A program made the position numbers and the translations under genes. Positions 56,051-64,000 of a stretch of 64,000 bases of DNA are shown here, piece by piece. This DNA is from Pseudomonadota bacterium (lineage in GTDB: Bacteria; Pseudomonadota; Gammaproteobacteria; Xanthomonadales; Xanthomonadaceae): the NCBI GenBank assembly GCA_030528565.1, contig JAUMYP010000006.1, forward strand, positions 35,851 to 99,850, read 5' to 3'. Numbering within the stretch: position 1 is the first letter of the stretch; the number at the start of each line of letters is the position of its first letter. The notes under the pieces are model-generated. The model made no database searches. It was not told the origin of the DNA and worked only from the letters and a program-made list of their open reading frames with translations.

Positions 56051-57154
56051 ATGAAAATCTGCTCGTTTGAACTGGGACTTTTGCGCACGCCGCTGAAAAC
56101 GCCGTTCAAGACGGCACTGCGCAGTGTTGACCATGTGGAAGACATCATCGTGCGCATCCGCACCGACAGCGGCGAGTCCGGCTGGGGCGGCGCTCCGGCT
56201 ACGGCGGTGATTACCGGCGATACCCACGGCAGCATCGTCGATGCCATCGAGCGCCATATCGCCCCGCAGCTACTGGGGCGCGAAGTGGCCGACCACAACC
56301 GCAATATCGCGCGGGTACAGTCGGCCCTGATTCACAACCACAGCGCCAAGGCAGCGGTGGAAATCGCGCTCTACGACCTGTTCGCGCAGCTTTACAACGC
56401 CCCCGCCTATCAACTGCTGGGCGGCGGCGACCCGGTGGTCAGTACCGATATCACCATCAGCGTGGACTATATCGACAAGATGGTGGCGGACTCGCTGGCC
56501 GCCGTTGAGCGCGGCTTTTCCGCACTGAAAATCAAGGTCGGCAAGGATATCGGCGTGGATATCGAGCGCGTGCGCGCCATCCACGCTGCCGTGGAAGGAC
56601 GCGCCCTGCTGCGCCTGGATGCCAACCAGGGCTGGACTGCCAAACAGGCGGTATTTGCCCTGCATCAACTGGAAAACAGCGGCGTGCATCTGGAGCTGGT
56701 GGAGCAGCCGGTGAAGGCCAGCGACCTTGCCGGACTGAAATTCGTCACCGAGCGCGTCCATACCCCGGTGATGGCCGATGAATCAGTCTTTGGCCCCAAG
56801 GAAGTCATCACGCTTATCCAGATGCGCGCAGCCGACATCATCAATATCAAGCTGATGAAAACCGGCGGCCTGTCGCAAGCCATCCAGATTGCCGACCTTG
56901 CCGCCTTGCACGGCATCGACTGCATGATGGGCTGCATGCTGGAGTCTTCGGTCAGCGTGGCCGCTGCCGCACATCTTGCCGCCGCCAAGTCACAGGCCAT
57001 CAGCAAGATTGACCTGGATGGCCCGTCACTGTGCAAGGCCGACCCGGTGCTGGGCGATACGCTGTTCAACGAAGCCGAAATCACCCTGGGCAAGCGCCCC
57101 GGCTTTGGCGTGGTGGATGTGCCGGGGCTGGTGCGGCTCAAAGAGCTGGCATGA
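56051..57154 (+). CDS. L-Ala-D/L-Glu epimerase (enolase superfamily)
   Basis: A 367-residue dipeptide epimerase. Active-site residues: Lys160/Lys162 (ALKIKVG), metal ligands Asp190 (LDANQGW), Glu218 (VEQPV) and Asp243 (ADES), and Lys267 (NIKLMKTGG). The Asp321-x-Asp323 pair in KIDLDGP, which binds the dipeptide amino group, is the mark of Ala-Glu epimerases (YkfB/YcjG type). It converts L-Ala-D-Glu from murein to L-Ala-L-Glu. GGAAG precedes the ATG. The stop overlaps the next start (ATGA). Confidence 0.93.
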   Translation: MKICSFELGLLRTPLKTPFKTALRSVDHVEDIIVRIRTDSGESGWGGAPATAVITGDTHGSIVDAIERHIAPQLLGREVADHNRNIARVQSALIHNHSAKAAVEIALYDLFAQLYNAPAYQLLGGGDPVVSTDITISVDYIDKMVADSLAAVERGFSALKIKVGKDIGVDIERVRAIHAAVEGRALLRLDANQGWTAKQAVFALHQLENSGVHLELVEQPVKASDLAGLKFVTERVHTPVMADESVFGPKEVITLIQMRAADIINIKLMKTGGLSQAIQIADLAALHGIDCMMGCMLESSVSVAAAAHLAAAKSQAISKIDLDGPSLCKADPVLGDTLFNEAEITLGKRPGFGVVDVPGLVRLKELA

Positions 57155-57999
57155 GCAGCCTGTTGCGCATTCGGGCAGAACGCGACCAGATGTCGGCGGT
57201 GGAGCGCCGCATCTGCGATTACATCCTGGAAAATGCCCATTTCTTGCGCGATTACTCCTCACAGCAATTGGCCGATGCACTCGGCATCAGCCAGTCATCC
57301 ATCGTCAAATTTGCGCAGAAACTGGGCTTCAAGGGCTATCCCGACCTCAAGCTCTCCATTGCCCAGTCCCTGGCGCGCGAAGGCGGTGAAATGCCGCCCC
57401 ATGCCAGCGCCCCCAGCCACGCCCATCCGCATGTGCGCACCTCCGACGACCTGTGGCAGCGCAAATCCGCCGCCGAGCAGGAAACCCGGCTACTGAACCC
57501 GCCCGAGCAAATCGATGCCATCGCCCGCGCCTTGCTGCGTGCCAATGCAGTATTTGTGATTGGGCTTGCTGAAGACGGCATCCCGGCACGCGCGTTTGCG
57601 ATGAAACTCTCACTGCTCGGGATACTGGCCGTACATCACTTCGACCCGGCACTGATGGCTGCCGGGCTTTCCGGTGCTGGCGAACGCGATGTACTGTTGA
57701 TGTTTTCAGAGCAAGGCCAGCAGCCGATGCTTAGCCGCATTTTGCAAGACTTCAAACCCCATATCGGCGCTGTTATCAGCGTCACCCGCCACTCCCCCAA
57801 CCCGCTGCGCATGCAGGCCGACCACGCGCTTCTGGTTTCTGCGCACGATGAACGCCCGCATATCGCACCGCTGCTTTATCAGGCAGCATTACAACATTTG
57901 CTCGACCTGCTGTTTGTGCTGCTATGCGAGGCACGCAAGCAGCGACGGGAAGCCGTCGGCACCAATCTGGAACGCATGCAGGAGATTCTCAACCCATGA
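57151..57999 (+). CDS. MurR/RpiR-family transcriptional regulator
   Basis: A 282-residue regulator with an N-terminal RpiR helix-turn-helix (residues about 1-75: AVERRICDYILENAHFL, SSQQLADALGISQSSIVKFAQKLGFKGYPDLKLSI) and a C-terminal SIS sugar-phosphate-binding domain (about 125-260: FVIGLAEDG, FSEQGQQPM, SVTRHSPNPLRMQAD). The usual SIS SGxT/S loop reads SEQGQQP, so the ligand may differ from MurNAc-6-phosphate. It overlaps both neighbours by ATGA and probably controls this operon. Confidence 0.9.
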   Translation: MSSLLRIRAERDQMSAVERRICDYILENAHFLRDYSSQQLADALGISQSSIVKFAQKLGFKGYPDLKLSIAQSLAREGGEMPPHASAPSHAHPHVRTSDDLWQRKSAAEQETRLLNPPEQIDAIARALLRANAVFVIGLAEDGIPARAFAMKLSLLGILAVHHFDPALMAAGLSGAGERDVLLMFSEQGQQPMLSRILQDFKPHIGAVISVTRHSPNPLRMQADHALLVSAHDERPHIAPLLYQAALQHLLDLLFVLLCEARKQRREAVGTNLERMQEILNP

Positions 58000-58784
58000 A
58001 AAAAGTTATCACCCATCTCAGCCTTGCCATCGCCACCATGACCCTCGCCGCCTGTGCAGGCACGACAGCCCGCCGCGCGACATCGCAGGCCGCGCTGCCC
58101 TGGCATGATGCCGGGCAAATGATTGTCGTCACCAGCAGCGGCTGGGATGAAATCCGCGGCCAGATGCGGTTTTTCGAGCGCGAAAACGGCCAGTGGCAGC
58201 AGCGCGGCGAAGCGCGCCCGGTGATGCTGGGGCGCGCCGGCTCGGCCTGGGGCATTGGCCTGCATCCGGCGCAGGCAAACGGCCCGCAAAAACGCGAAGG
58301 CGATGGCCGCAATCCGGCAGGCGTATTCAGCATCGGCCCGGCATTTGGCTATCAGCCCGCCCTGCAAAGCGGCCTGCCGTATCAGCAAATGCAGGCCAGT
58401 CACTGGTGCATGGATGTCAACGACTCGCCACTCTACAACCAGATTGTCGATAGCCGCGAAGTGGGCGAGAACGCCGTCAAAGGCTCCAGCGAGCCGATGC
58501 GGCTGGACATCCATAACCAGGCTGACAGCCGCTACAAATACGGCTTCGTGATTGAGCACAACGCCCAGAACATCCGCGGCATGGGCAGCTGCATCTTCGC
58601 CCATCTATGGGGAGAGCCGGGCAAAACCACCGCAGGCTGCACCGCGATGGCCGAGCCGGTCATGGTGGCGCTGCTGCAACAGCTCGATACCAGCAAACGC
58701 CCGGTATTCGTACTGATGCCTGAGCATGAATACGACCGCCACCAGCAGCAATGGGCACTGCCCAGGCGCGCCAATTTCCGCTGA
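57996..58784 (+). CDS. L,D-transpeptidase-like lipoprotein
   Basis: A 262-residue lipoprotein (lipobox TLAAC, Cys20). The catalytic domain resembles YkuD-type L,D-transpeptidases of the short-motif group: AWGIGLHPAQANGPQKREGDGRNPAGVFSIG, then His203 in IFAHLWG and Cys215 in TTAGCTAMAE. Depending on the subgroup these make 3-3 cross-links, tether proteins or hydrolyse peptides. GGAG lies ten bases upstream and the ATG overlaps the regulator stop. Confidence 0.85.
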   Translation: MKKVITHLSLAIATMTLAACAGTTARRATSQAALPWHDAGQMIVVTSSGWDEIRGQMRFFERENGQWQQRGEARPVMLGRAGSAWGIGLHPAQANGPQKREGDGRNPAGVFSIGPAFGYQPALQSGLPYQQMQASHWCMDVNDSPLYNQIVDSREVGENAVKGSSEPMRLDIHNQADSRYKYGFVIEHNAQNIRGMGSCIFAHLWGEPGKTTAGCTAMAEPVMVALLQQLDTSKRPVFVLMPEHEYDRHQQQWALPRRANFR

Positions 58785-58796
58785 TAACTGCCGACC

Positions 58797-60074
58797 ATGA
58801 AACTCACGTTCTCTGCCCCCGTCCGCATGCTGCTGGCCCTGCTGCTGGCCGCGGTCATCGGCCTGACCCTGGCCGCACAGGCCCCCGAGCTTGGCAAACA
58901 GGTAGCGGCCATCGCCCAGCCCATCGGCAAACTCTGGCTCAATGCGCTGCAAATGACCGTCGTGCCCCTGGTCGGCACGCTGGTGATTCTCGGTATCGCC
59001 ACCGCGCGCGATGCCGTCACTTCCGGTCGCATCGCCCGCCGCGCCATCAGCACCTTTCTGGTACTGCTGGCTTTCTCCGCCAGCTTTGCCGCCTTTATCG
59101 CCCCGCTGCTGCTGTCCTTCATCCCGGCAAGCCCGGAGCTGACCCAGGCGCTCAGCGCCAGCCTGCAAGACGGCCATATGGTGAGTGTGGAACGCCCCAG
59201 CCTTGCCACCTGGCTGACCGGCATCATCCCCAATAACGCCATCCAGGCCGCCGCCAGCAATGCCATGCTGCCGCTGGTGGTGTTCTCGCTGTTTTTCGGC
59301 TTTGCCCTCACCCGCATCGAGGACAGCCGCCGCCAGCGCCTGCTGGAACTGGTGCAGGCCATTGCCGATGTGATGATTGTCATCGTCGGCTGGATTCTGC
59401 TCATCGCCCCTATCGGCGTATTTGCCCTGGTGCTGGCAGTCAGCGCCGAAGCTGGCACCGCCACCCTGCGCGCACTCGGCATCTATATCGGCCTGTGCTG
59501 CGCGATGTTCCTGCTGGTGACGGCGCTGGTGTATCCGCTGATTCGCCTCTGGACTGGCCGCCCGCTACTGCAATTTGCCCAGTCCATCTTCCCCGCACAG
59601 GTAGTGGCGATGAGCACCCAGTCCTCGCTGGCCTCGCTGCCCGCCATGATTGATGTCGCCCACCGCCGCCTTGGCCTGCCGCTGCGCACCGTGTCGCTGG
59701 TACTGCCGATGGGCGTATCGCTGTTCCGCCTGACCAGCCCGGTGCAATACATCACCGTCGCCGCCTTCATCGCCTGGGTTTCCGGTGCCAACATCAGCCT
59801 GATGCAATGGGCCACGGTGGTGCCGCTGGCGGTGGTCATCAGCCTGGGCTCGGTCGGCCTGCCCGGCCAGGTCAGCTTCATGGCCACCAATATGCCGGTC
59901 ACCCAGGCGCTTGGCCTGCCGGTCGCCCCGCTGGGGCTCCTGGTTTCGGTAGAAACCATCCCCGACGTATTCGCCACCCTCGGCAATGTCACCGCCAACG
60001 TCTCAGCCACCACCATTGTCGCCGGCAACGAAACTGAAACCACCCCCGCTGACAGCACCCCGACAGTTGGGTAG
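58797..60074 (+). CDS. DAACS-family dicarboxylate/amino-acid:cation symporter
   Basis: A 425-residue inner-membrane protein with eight to ten hydrophobic segments and the glutamate-transporter fold signatures: WLNALQMTVVPLVGTLVILGIA, PNNAIQAAASNAMLPLVVFSLFFG, the serine-rich hairpin MSTQSSLASLPAM, and NVTANVSATTIVAG near the C-terminus. It imports glutamate, aspartate, dicarboxylates or small peptides with Na+ or H+. Twelve bp after the transpeptidase gene, so in the same transcript. The TAG stop is part of the tRNA promoter. Confidence 0.9.
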   Translation: MKLTFSAPVRMLLALLLAAVIGLTLAAQAPELGKQVAAIAQPIGKLWLNALQMTVVPLVGTLVILGIATARDAVTSGRIARRAISTFLVLLAFSASFAAFIAPLLLSFIPASPELTQALSASLQDGHMVSVERPSLATWLTGIIPNNAIQAAASNAMLPLVVFSLFFGFALTRIEDSRRQRLLELVQAIADVMIVIVGWILLIAPIGVFALVLAVSAEAGTATLRALGIYIGLCCAMFLLVTALVYPLIRLWTGRPLLQFAQSIFPAQVVAMSTQSSLASLPAMIDVAHRRLGLPLRTVSLVLPMGVSLFRLTSPVQYITVAAFIAWVSGANISLMQWATVVPLAVVISLGSVGLPGQVSFMATNMPVTQALGLPVAPLGLLVSVETIPDVFATLGNVTANVSATTIVAGNETETTPADSTPTVG

Positions 60075-60077
60075 AAT
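60049..60077 (+). promoter_or_regulatory. Promoter of tRNA-Ala, embedded in the symporter gene end
   Basis: CTGACA (60049-60054) and TAGAAT (60072-60077) are separated by exactly 17 bases and end nine bases before the mature tRNA 5' end. The first three bases of the -10 are the symporter stop codon. This close match to sigma-70 consensus suggests strong independent transcription. Confidence 0.7.
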
Positions 60078-60086
60078 CCGGCCTAC

Positions 60087-60162
<76 letters not shown>

Positions 60163-60168
60163 AACCCC

Positions 60169-60200
60169 AACGCCCAACTGCTCTGCGGCTGGGCGTTTTT
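60169..60200 (+). terminator. Intrinsic terminator after tRNA-Ala
   Basis: AACGCCCA (60169-60176), 13-base loop region, TGGGCGTT (60190-60197) followed by TTTCTTTG. An 8-bp stem and U-tract start six bases after the tRNA CCA. The following 60201-60331 shows no gene. Confidence 0.8.
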
Positions 60201-60331
60201 CTTTGTGTATTCCACACCCCGCACGGGGTTCCAAGCCTATGTGCATAAGCCGCACTATCCGGCCCGTTCTCCCTACTCTTTCTTCTCCCCAAAAGTCCTG
60301 CGCCAATCGCTTCGCATTGCTACACGCAGAA

Positions 60332-60871
60332 TTAGCCCTCCGCAACCGGCTCCAGCCAGCCCTGGTAGTGAATCAGGCGGCCAAGCAGCGGCAGGTTGAC
60401 TTCCACTTCAAAGTGGTAGCGACCCTGCTGGCCATATTCGCGGCAGCGGATTTCTTCAAACCAGATACCAGGCAGCGGTAACAAGCCGAACAGGTGCGCG
60501 CCCTCGCCTACCCAGTGCAATACATCATCAATGCGGTACAGGCGCAAGCGCAGCCCTATCGGTCCCATGCGCTCGTACAGGCGTTGCTTTCCGGCTTTCA
60601 GCGTGGAATGCAGGGGCTTGCCATCAAAGCTGCGCTGCCAGATTTCTTTTTCCGGGTTGCGCTGAAAACTCACTTGCAAGGGGGCATTAACCATCGAAGG
60701 CGGCAGCCCTGCCAGCAGGCAGACCCATTGCGCCATCCGGCCTTCGCCACGTTGAACCGTGCATTGTCCCTGCCAGTGCGGCGGCGCGATGAAGCCATGC
60801 AGATGCCGCACTTCTTCGCACAGGTGATAGAACTCCGCACCCAAAATACGCTGAAACACCGTCTTGCTCAT
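60332..60871 (-). CDS. DUF4166 domain protein
   Basis: A 179-residue protein with the DUF4166 pattern: MSKTVFQRILGAEFYHLCEEVRHLHG, VCLLAGLPPSMVNAPLQVSFQRNPEKEIWQRSFDGKPLHSTL, ERMGPIGLRLRLYRID and HFEVEVNLPLLGRLIHYQGWL. The family often occurs as a C-terminal domain of putative saccharopine-dehydrogenase-like proteins; here it stands alone. Function unknown. Start at 60871 overlaps the pgeF stop (ATGA). Confidence 0.82.
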   Translation of the reverse strand: MSKTVFQRILGAEFYHLCEEVRHLHGFIAPPHWQGQCTVQRGEGRMAQWVCLLAGLPPSMVNAPLQVSFQRNPEKEIWQRSFDGKPLHSTLKAGKQRLYERMGPIGLRLRLYRIDDVLHWVGEGAHLFGLLPLPGIWFEEIRCREYGQQGRYHFEVEVNLPLLGRLIHYQGWLEPVAEG

Positions 60872-61611
60872 TGCATCCACACCAGGGTTGCCATCCGCCC
60901 GGTACGGCCATCGCGGCGGTAGGAGTAGAACTTGTCGGCCTCGTGGATAGTGCAATGCTCACCGCCGTAGATTGCATCGGCGCTCATGCCGGCGGCAATC
61001 AGGCGCTGTCGTGCCAGGGCATACAAATCCACCTTCCAGTGACCGGGGCGGGTGGCGGCAAAACAGCCGGCTGCAGCTGCATCCTGGCCGATAAAGGCAG
61101 TGCGCACTTCCGCACCGATTTCGTAATGCCGGGCGCTGGCCGCAGGCCCCAGCCAGGCCAGCAGATGGCGGGGGGCGGTCTGCATTGCGGCGATGGTGCG
61201 CTCAAGCACGCCTGCGGCAAGGCCACGCCAACCCGCATGGGCGGCGCCAATCTCGCTGCCATCACGGGCGGCAAACACCACCGGCAGGCAGTCGGCAGTG
61301 AGAATCGCCAGCACCTGTCCGCGCGCAGCAGTCACGGCGGCATCGGCTTCGGGTTCATTGCTTGCGGCATCAATGATGCGTGCGACCTGCACGCCATGCA
61401 CTTGCCGCAGCCAGTGCGGGGCAGCGGGCAGCGCCAGCAGGCGCTGCAATTGGCGGCGGTTTTCCGCGACCGCAGCCAGCTCATCGCCACTGCGGCTACC
61501 CATATTGAACGCGGCAAACGGAGCTGCGGATACACCGGCACCGGTGCGGGTGGTGGTGATAGCCGAAACACCGGGCGGCGCAGGCCAGTGGGCAGTAATC
61601 CACGGCGGCAT
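60868..61611 (-). CDS. pgeF: Peptidoglycan editing factor PgeF (laccase-domain, YfiH)
   Basis: A 247-residue multicopper-oxidase-like protein: WLRQVHGVQVARI (His), LAILTADCLPVVFAARDG (Cys), IGAAHAGWRGLAAGVLERTI (His), WLGPAASARHYEIGAEV. E. coli PgeF removes L-Ser wrongly added to MurNAc in place of L-Ala. TGATG overlap with rluD and ATGA with the DUF4166 gene make a coupled rluD-pgeF-DUF4166 operon. Confidence 0.94.
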   Translation of the reverse strand: MPPWITAHWPAPPGVSAITTTRTGAGVSAAPFAAFNMGSRSGDELAAVAENRRQLQRLLALPAAPHWLRQVHGVQVARIIDAASNEPEADAAVTAARGQVLAILTADCLPVVFAARDGSEIGAAHAGWRGLAAGVLERTIAAMQTAPRHLLAWLGPAASARHYEIGAEVRTAFIGQDAAAAGCFAATRPGHWKVDLYALARQRLIAAGMSADAIYGGEHCTIHEADKFYSYRRDGRTGRMATLVWMQ

Positions 61612-62591
61612 CAGTACTGCGCCTCGTTCCAGGCGCGGGTGTCCTCGCGCAGGGCGCGCAGCAGGGCGCGCATGTCATCGGGGATGGGCGCTTCGGCGCG
61701 CAGTGGCTCGCCGCTGATGGGGTGGGCAAATTCCAGCACTTCGGCATGCAGTGCCTGGCGCTTGAAGCCGCGCAGTTGTGCAACCAGCTCGTCACTGGCG
61801 GCCTTGGGCAGCTTCAGCGCACTGCCATACAGCGGGTCGCCAATGATGGGATGCCTGATTTGCTGCATATGCACGCGAATCTGGTGGGTGCGGCCGGTTT
61901 CCAGCCGGCATTCCAGTGCAGTATGGGCGCGGAAACGCTCGCGCAGCCGGTAATGGGTGATGGCCTCGCGGCCATCTTCGCGCACGCACATCTTCAAACG
62001 GTCGCGCGGATGACGGTCGATGGGAAAATCCGCCGTGCCACCGGCGACCATCGAGCCCAGCACCACGGCGACGTATTGGCGATGCACTTCACGCGCGGCC
62101 AGCATTTCCACCAGACGGGTCTGCGCGGGCAGGCTGCGCGCCACCACCATCACCCCGGACGTGTCCTTGTCCAGCCGGTGCACGATACCGGCGCGGTTCA
62201 GCGTCGCCAATGCCGGGTCGCAGTACAGCAGGGCATTCACCAGGGTGCCATCGGGGTTGCCCGCCCCCGGATGCACCACCAGCCCGGCAGGCTTGTTGAT
62301 GATGAAAAGATGCTCGTCCTGGTACAGCACATCCAGCGGGATATCCTGCGGCCTGGCCTCGGTTTCCACGCCCAGCTGCGCATGCAGGCTGACGGTTTCC
62401 CCCCCATGCAGCAAATCGCGCGGGCGTGCGGCTTTGCCATCCAGCAGCACATCGCCGGATTTCACCCACTCGGCCAGGCGCGAGCGTGAAAATTCCGGGA
62501 ACAGTTCAGCCAGTACCGCATCAAAACGGCGACCGGCGGCACTGGCAGGCACAAGGGCTTGGCGAAAATCAGCGGTTTGGGCATCAGTCAT
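61611..62591 (-). CDS. rluD: 23S rRNA pseudouridine synthase
   Basis: A 326-residue pseudouridine synthase of the RluA family. An N-terminal S4 domain ([31 protein letters not shown]) precedes the catalytic domain with [39 protein letters not shown] (catalytic Asp), [11 protein letters not shown] and [14 protein letters not shown]. RluD modifies positions 1911/1915/1917 of 23S rRNA helix 69. Its position divergent from bamD and next to pgeF is the conserved Gammaproteobacterial arrangement, which supports RluD over RluC. ATG at 62591. Confidence 0.95.
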   Translation of the reverse strand: MTDAQTADFRQALVPASAAGRRFDAVLAELFPEFSRSRLAEWVKSGDVLLDGKAARPRDLLHGGETVSLHAQLGVETEARPQDIPLDVLYQDEHLFIINKPAGLVVHPGAGNPDGTLVNALLYCDPALATLNRAGIVHRLDKDTSGVMVVARSLPAQTRLVEMLAAREVHRQYVAVVLGSMVAGGTADFPIDRHPRDRLKMCVREDGREAITHYRLRERFRAHTALECRLETGRTHQIRVHMQQIRHPIIGDPLYGSALKLPKAASDELVAQLRGFKRQALHAEVLEFAHPISGEPLRAEAPIPDDMRALLRALREDTRAWNEAQY

Positions 62592-62696
62592 TATCAGCTT
62601 CCCGGGCAGTTTATTGCCCTTGCATTCATTCTGGAGGGGCGGCAAGTGCCCCGGCTAGGCTATTATCACCGCTTCCGTTTCGACATCCTGCATACC

Positions 62697-63563
62697 ATGT
62701 CACTTCGCATTGATGCCTCCCGTCCGCTGATTCGCGCCAGCCTCATGTCGCTGGCGGTGCTGTTTTCGCTTTCCGGCTGCGCCCGTTTCAAGGACAAGAA
62801 GGCCGAAAACAACGAGGGACTGCCAGTCGAAACCCTGTACGACAAGGCCCATGCCTCGATGGTCAGCGGCAATTACGGCACTGCCGAAGAAACCTTCCGC
62901 CGCCTGATTGCGCAATACCCCTACGGCCCGCACGCCGAACAGGCGCTGCTGGAAACCGCTTACGCCCAGTACAAAAGCGGCAAGAATGATGATGCCGTCT
63001 CCACCATCGACCGCTTCCTGCGCACCTATCCCACCCACCGCCATGTGCCGTATATGTACTACCTGCGCGGCCTCGCCAACCAGGCGCGCAATACGGTGTT
63101 CATGCAGCGCGTTTTCAGCCTGGACATGGCCAGCCGCGACCTGGCCGCCCCGATGCAGGCCTATGACGACTTCGGCATCGTCACCACGCGCTTTGCCAAC
63201 AGCCGCTATGCCGGCGATGCCCGCCAGCGCATGGTGTTCTTGCGCAACCAGTTTGCCCGCCATGAACTGAATATCGCGGTGTATTACCTGCGCCGTGGCG
63301 CCTGGGTCGCAGCCAGCGACCGCGCCCAGTACATCCTGGAAACCTATCCGCAAAGCGAATACCAGAACGATGCCGTCGCCATCCTGGCCGAAACCTATAC
63401 CCGGCTGGGCAACCAGACACTGGCGAGCGATGCCAAGCGCATCCTGGAAATCAACGACCCGCAACACCCCTGGCTGACCGGCGGCTGGCCGAAAGACCCC
63501 TCGGTATTCAAACGCCTGAACCCGTTTGCCCGCGAGCATGTGCCCGGCGCACGCAAGGATTGA
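62697..63563 (+). CDS. bamD: Outer membrane assembly lipoprotein BamD
   Basis: A 288-residue lipoprotein (lipobox SLSGC, Cys28) with TPR repeats: LYDKAHASMVSGNYGTAEETFRRLIAQYPYGPHAEQALLETAYAQYKSGKNDDAVSTIDRFLRTYPTH, YMYYLRGLANQARN, RYAGDARQRMVFLRNQFARHELNIAVYYLRRGAWVAASDRAQYILETYPQS. Essential part of the BAM complex that inserts outer-membrane barrels. Divergent from rluD; a TATTAT about 30 bases upstream is a possible -10. Confidence 0.97.
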   Translation: MSLRIDASRPLIRASLMSLAVLFSLSGCARFKDKKAENNEGLPVETLYDKAHASMVSGNYGTAEETFRRLIAQYPYGPHAEQALLETAYAQYKSGKNDDAVSTIDRFLRTYPTHRHVPYMYYLRGLANQARNTVFMQRVFSLDMASRDLAAPMQAYDDFGIVTTRFANSRYAGDARQRMVFLRNQFARHELNIAVYYLRRGAWVAASDRAQYILETYPQSEYQNDAVAILAETYTRLGNQTLASDAKRILEINDPQHPWLTGGWPKDPSVFKRLNPFAREHVPGARKD

Positions 63564-63576
63564 GCTTTACGCTCTA

Positions 63577-63660
63577 AAAGGCCGTTCAAAATCTTCTTGC
63601 TATAGCCGTTTTTCGAGGGAAAATCGTGTATGCAAGGCGGAAATGCTTGCAAGGTTGAAC
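63577..63660. repeat. Repeat-like segment sharing an end with the right-edge insertion sequence
   Basis: This AT-richer segment begins near GGCCGTTCAAAATCTT. The 12-mer GTTCAAAATCTT (63584-63595) recurs at 63957-63968 at the edge of the insertion sequence. On the minus strand a frame ends in ARRF-stop, like the KRF-stop of the edge transposase. It looks like a non-coding relic of a related element; overlapping short frames here are not called as genes. Confidence 0.45.
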
Positions 63661-63666
63661 GCCTTG

Positions 63667-63740
63667 TAAGAGCCTGTTCAACACCCAGGACGCGGGTTTT
63701 AGCAAAAAAACGGCCGCAATGGAGATTGTGAGCAGGCTCT
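63667..63740. mobile_element. MITE-like 72-bp element with 12-bp inverted ends
   Basis: AGAGCCTGTTCA (63669-63680) and TGAGCAGGCTCT (63729-63740) are inverted repeats with one mismatch, enclosing 48 bp with no gene. The outer end matches the dispersed 14-mer and the end of the insertion sequence at 63948. This is the form expected for a non-autonomous element mobilised by that transposase. Confidence 0.6.
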
Positions 63741-63823
63741 CAAGCCTACATTTGAAGCCTTCCCGGCGGGAAGGCTCTGAATGAATCAAATTCGCGTGTA
63801 ATCCAGGCATGGTTGAAGCCAGC

Positions 63824-63940
63824 CTACCGCTGCTGCACAGGAATCGGGTGCCCCATCAGCTCACGACGCGACTCACCCGGGCCGATAACCGAATATCCAT
63901 TCCAGATGGTATCCAGGTGTATATCCCGTAACCGTATTAG
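63824..63940 (-). pseudogene. Possible C-terminal remnant of a gene
   Basis: A minus-strand frame without a start codon reads RDIHLDTIWNGYSVIGPGE, then SRRELMGHPIPVQQR and a stop. Composition is protein-like and it ends just before the insertion-sequence end at 63948, so it may be a gene tail cut by an insertion. No family was recognised; weak call. Confidence 0.25.
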
Positions 63941-63947
63941 TTACACC

Positions 63948-64000
63948 TAAGAGCCTGTTCAAAATCTTTTAAGGATGAGCGCCAGGAAAGCCAAGTGGAT
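63948..64000 (-). mobile_element. End of an insertion sequence with transposase C-terminus (runs off window)
   Basis: TAAGAGCCTGTTCAAAATCTT marks the element end. Read on the minus strand from 64000, the last 13 codons IHLAFLALILKRF and a stop (63961-63959) end inside the repeat. Transposase stops overlapping the terminal repeat are common in IS4/IS5-type elements. Only the tail is in the window, so the family is not certain. Confidence 0.55.

Noticed and set aside
63586..63810. Minus-strand 74-codon frame near the right edge
   Set aside because: It spans the repeat and MITE-like segments and has repeat-type sequence, so it is treated as repeat-derived rather than a gene.

Overview
The window is a GC-rich, gene-dense piece of a bacterial chromosome. 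Gene content and order point to a Gammaproteobacterium. The run yceD-rpmF-fabH-fabD-fabG-acpP-fabF-pabB-pabC-mltG-tmk-holB without plsX, the tsaE-nnr/queG pair, bpt and a MoxR/DUF58/TgpA locus are most like Lysobacterales (Xanthomonadales). This placement is inferred from synteny and protein families; no database was searched. Most of the window is core genome. Accessory signals are limited to decayed insertion-sequence remnants, a small repeat element and the edge of an insertion sequence at the right end.

Layout. 1-4.8 kb: EF-hand secretory protein (cut by the window edge), bpt, an exo/endonuclease/phosphatase-fold lipoprotein, purT, and a lipoprotein of unknown role. 4.8-10.3 kb (minus strand): intracellular PHB depolymerase, a fused alpha/beta 2-oxoacid dehydrogenase E1, a GNAT acetyltransferase and a glutaryl-CoA-dehydrogenase-like enzyme. 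10.4-16.3 kb: DUF6116, TatD, DUF423, a membrane-anchored START-like protein, an orphan response regulator and a CopA-type ATPase. 16.3-22.4 kb: tsaE-nnr, queG, mutS, pncC. 22.4-30.9 kb: transposase remnant, DUF4442 protein, an unknown membrane-anchored protein, a Fur-box-preceded fbpABC iron transporter, queA and a class III aminotransferase. 30.9-36.1 kb: thrS-infC (infC with an ATC start), a Nudix-TenI fusion and ppnN. 36.1-47.2 kb: the fatty acid, folate, MltG, tmk and holB gene train, mostly joined by 4-base ATGA overlaps, with internal terminators after rpmF and fabH. 47.2-52.9 kb: GT-C glycosyltransferase and moxR-DUF58-tgpA. 53-60.1 kb: a cell-wall-peptide locus of serine hydrolase (divergent), NlpC/P60, L-Ala-D/L-Glu epimerase, RpiR regulator, L,D-transpeptidase-like lipoprotein and DAACS symporter. 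60.1-63.6 kb: tRNA-Ala(CGC), DUF4166, pgeF, rluD and bamD. 63.6-64 kb: repeats and the terminus of an insertion sequence.

How the genes work together. The 54.6-60.1 kb group reads as a pathway for cutting, importing and epimerising murein peptides under an RpiR-type sensor. pgeF and mltG add to the cell-wall theme elsewhere in the window. The fab genes plus acpP form the fatty-acid elongation set. pabB and pabC supply p-aminobenzoate for folate. fbpABC is an iron(III) uptake system whose -10 element lies inside a Fur-like operator.

No clear phage, CRISPR, secretion or defence system was found. The less ordinary points are the proposed muropeptide locus, a MITE-like 72-bp repeat with copies of its end elsewhere, two decayed copies of one transposase tail, infC cut off from rpmI-rplT, a PabB with alanine at the usual catalytic-lysine position, and a tRNA promoter embedded in a stop codon.
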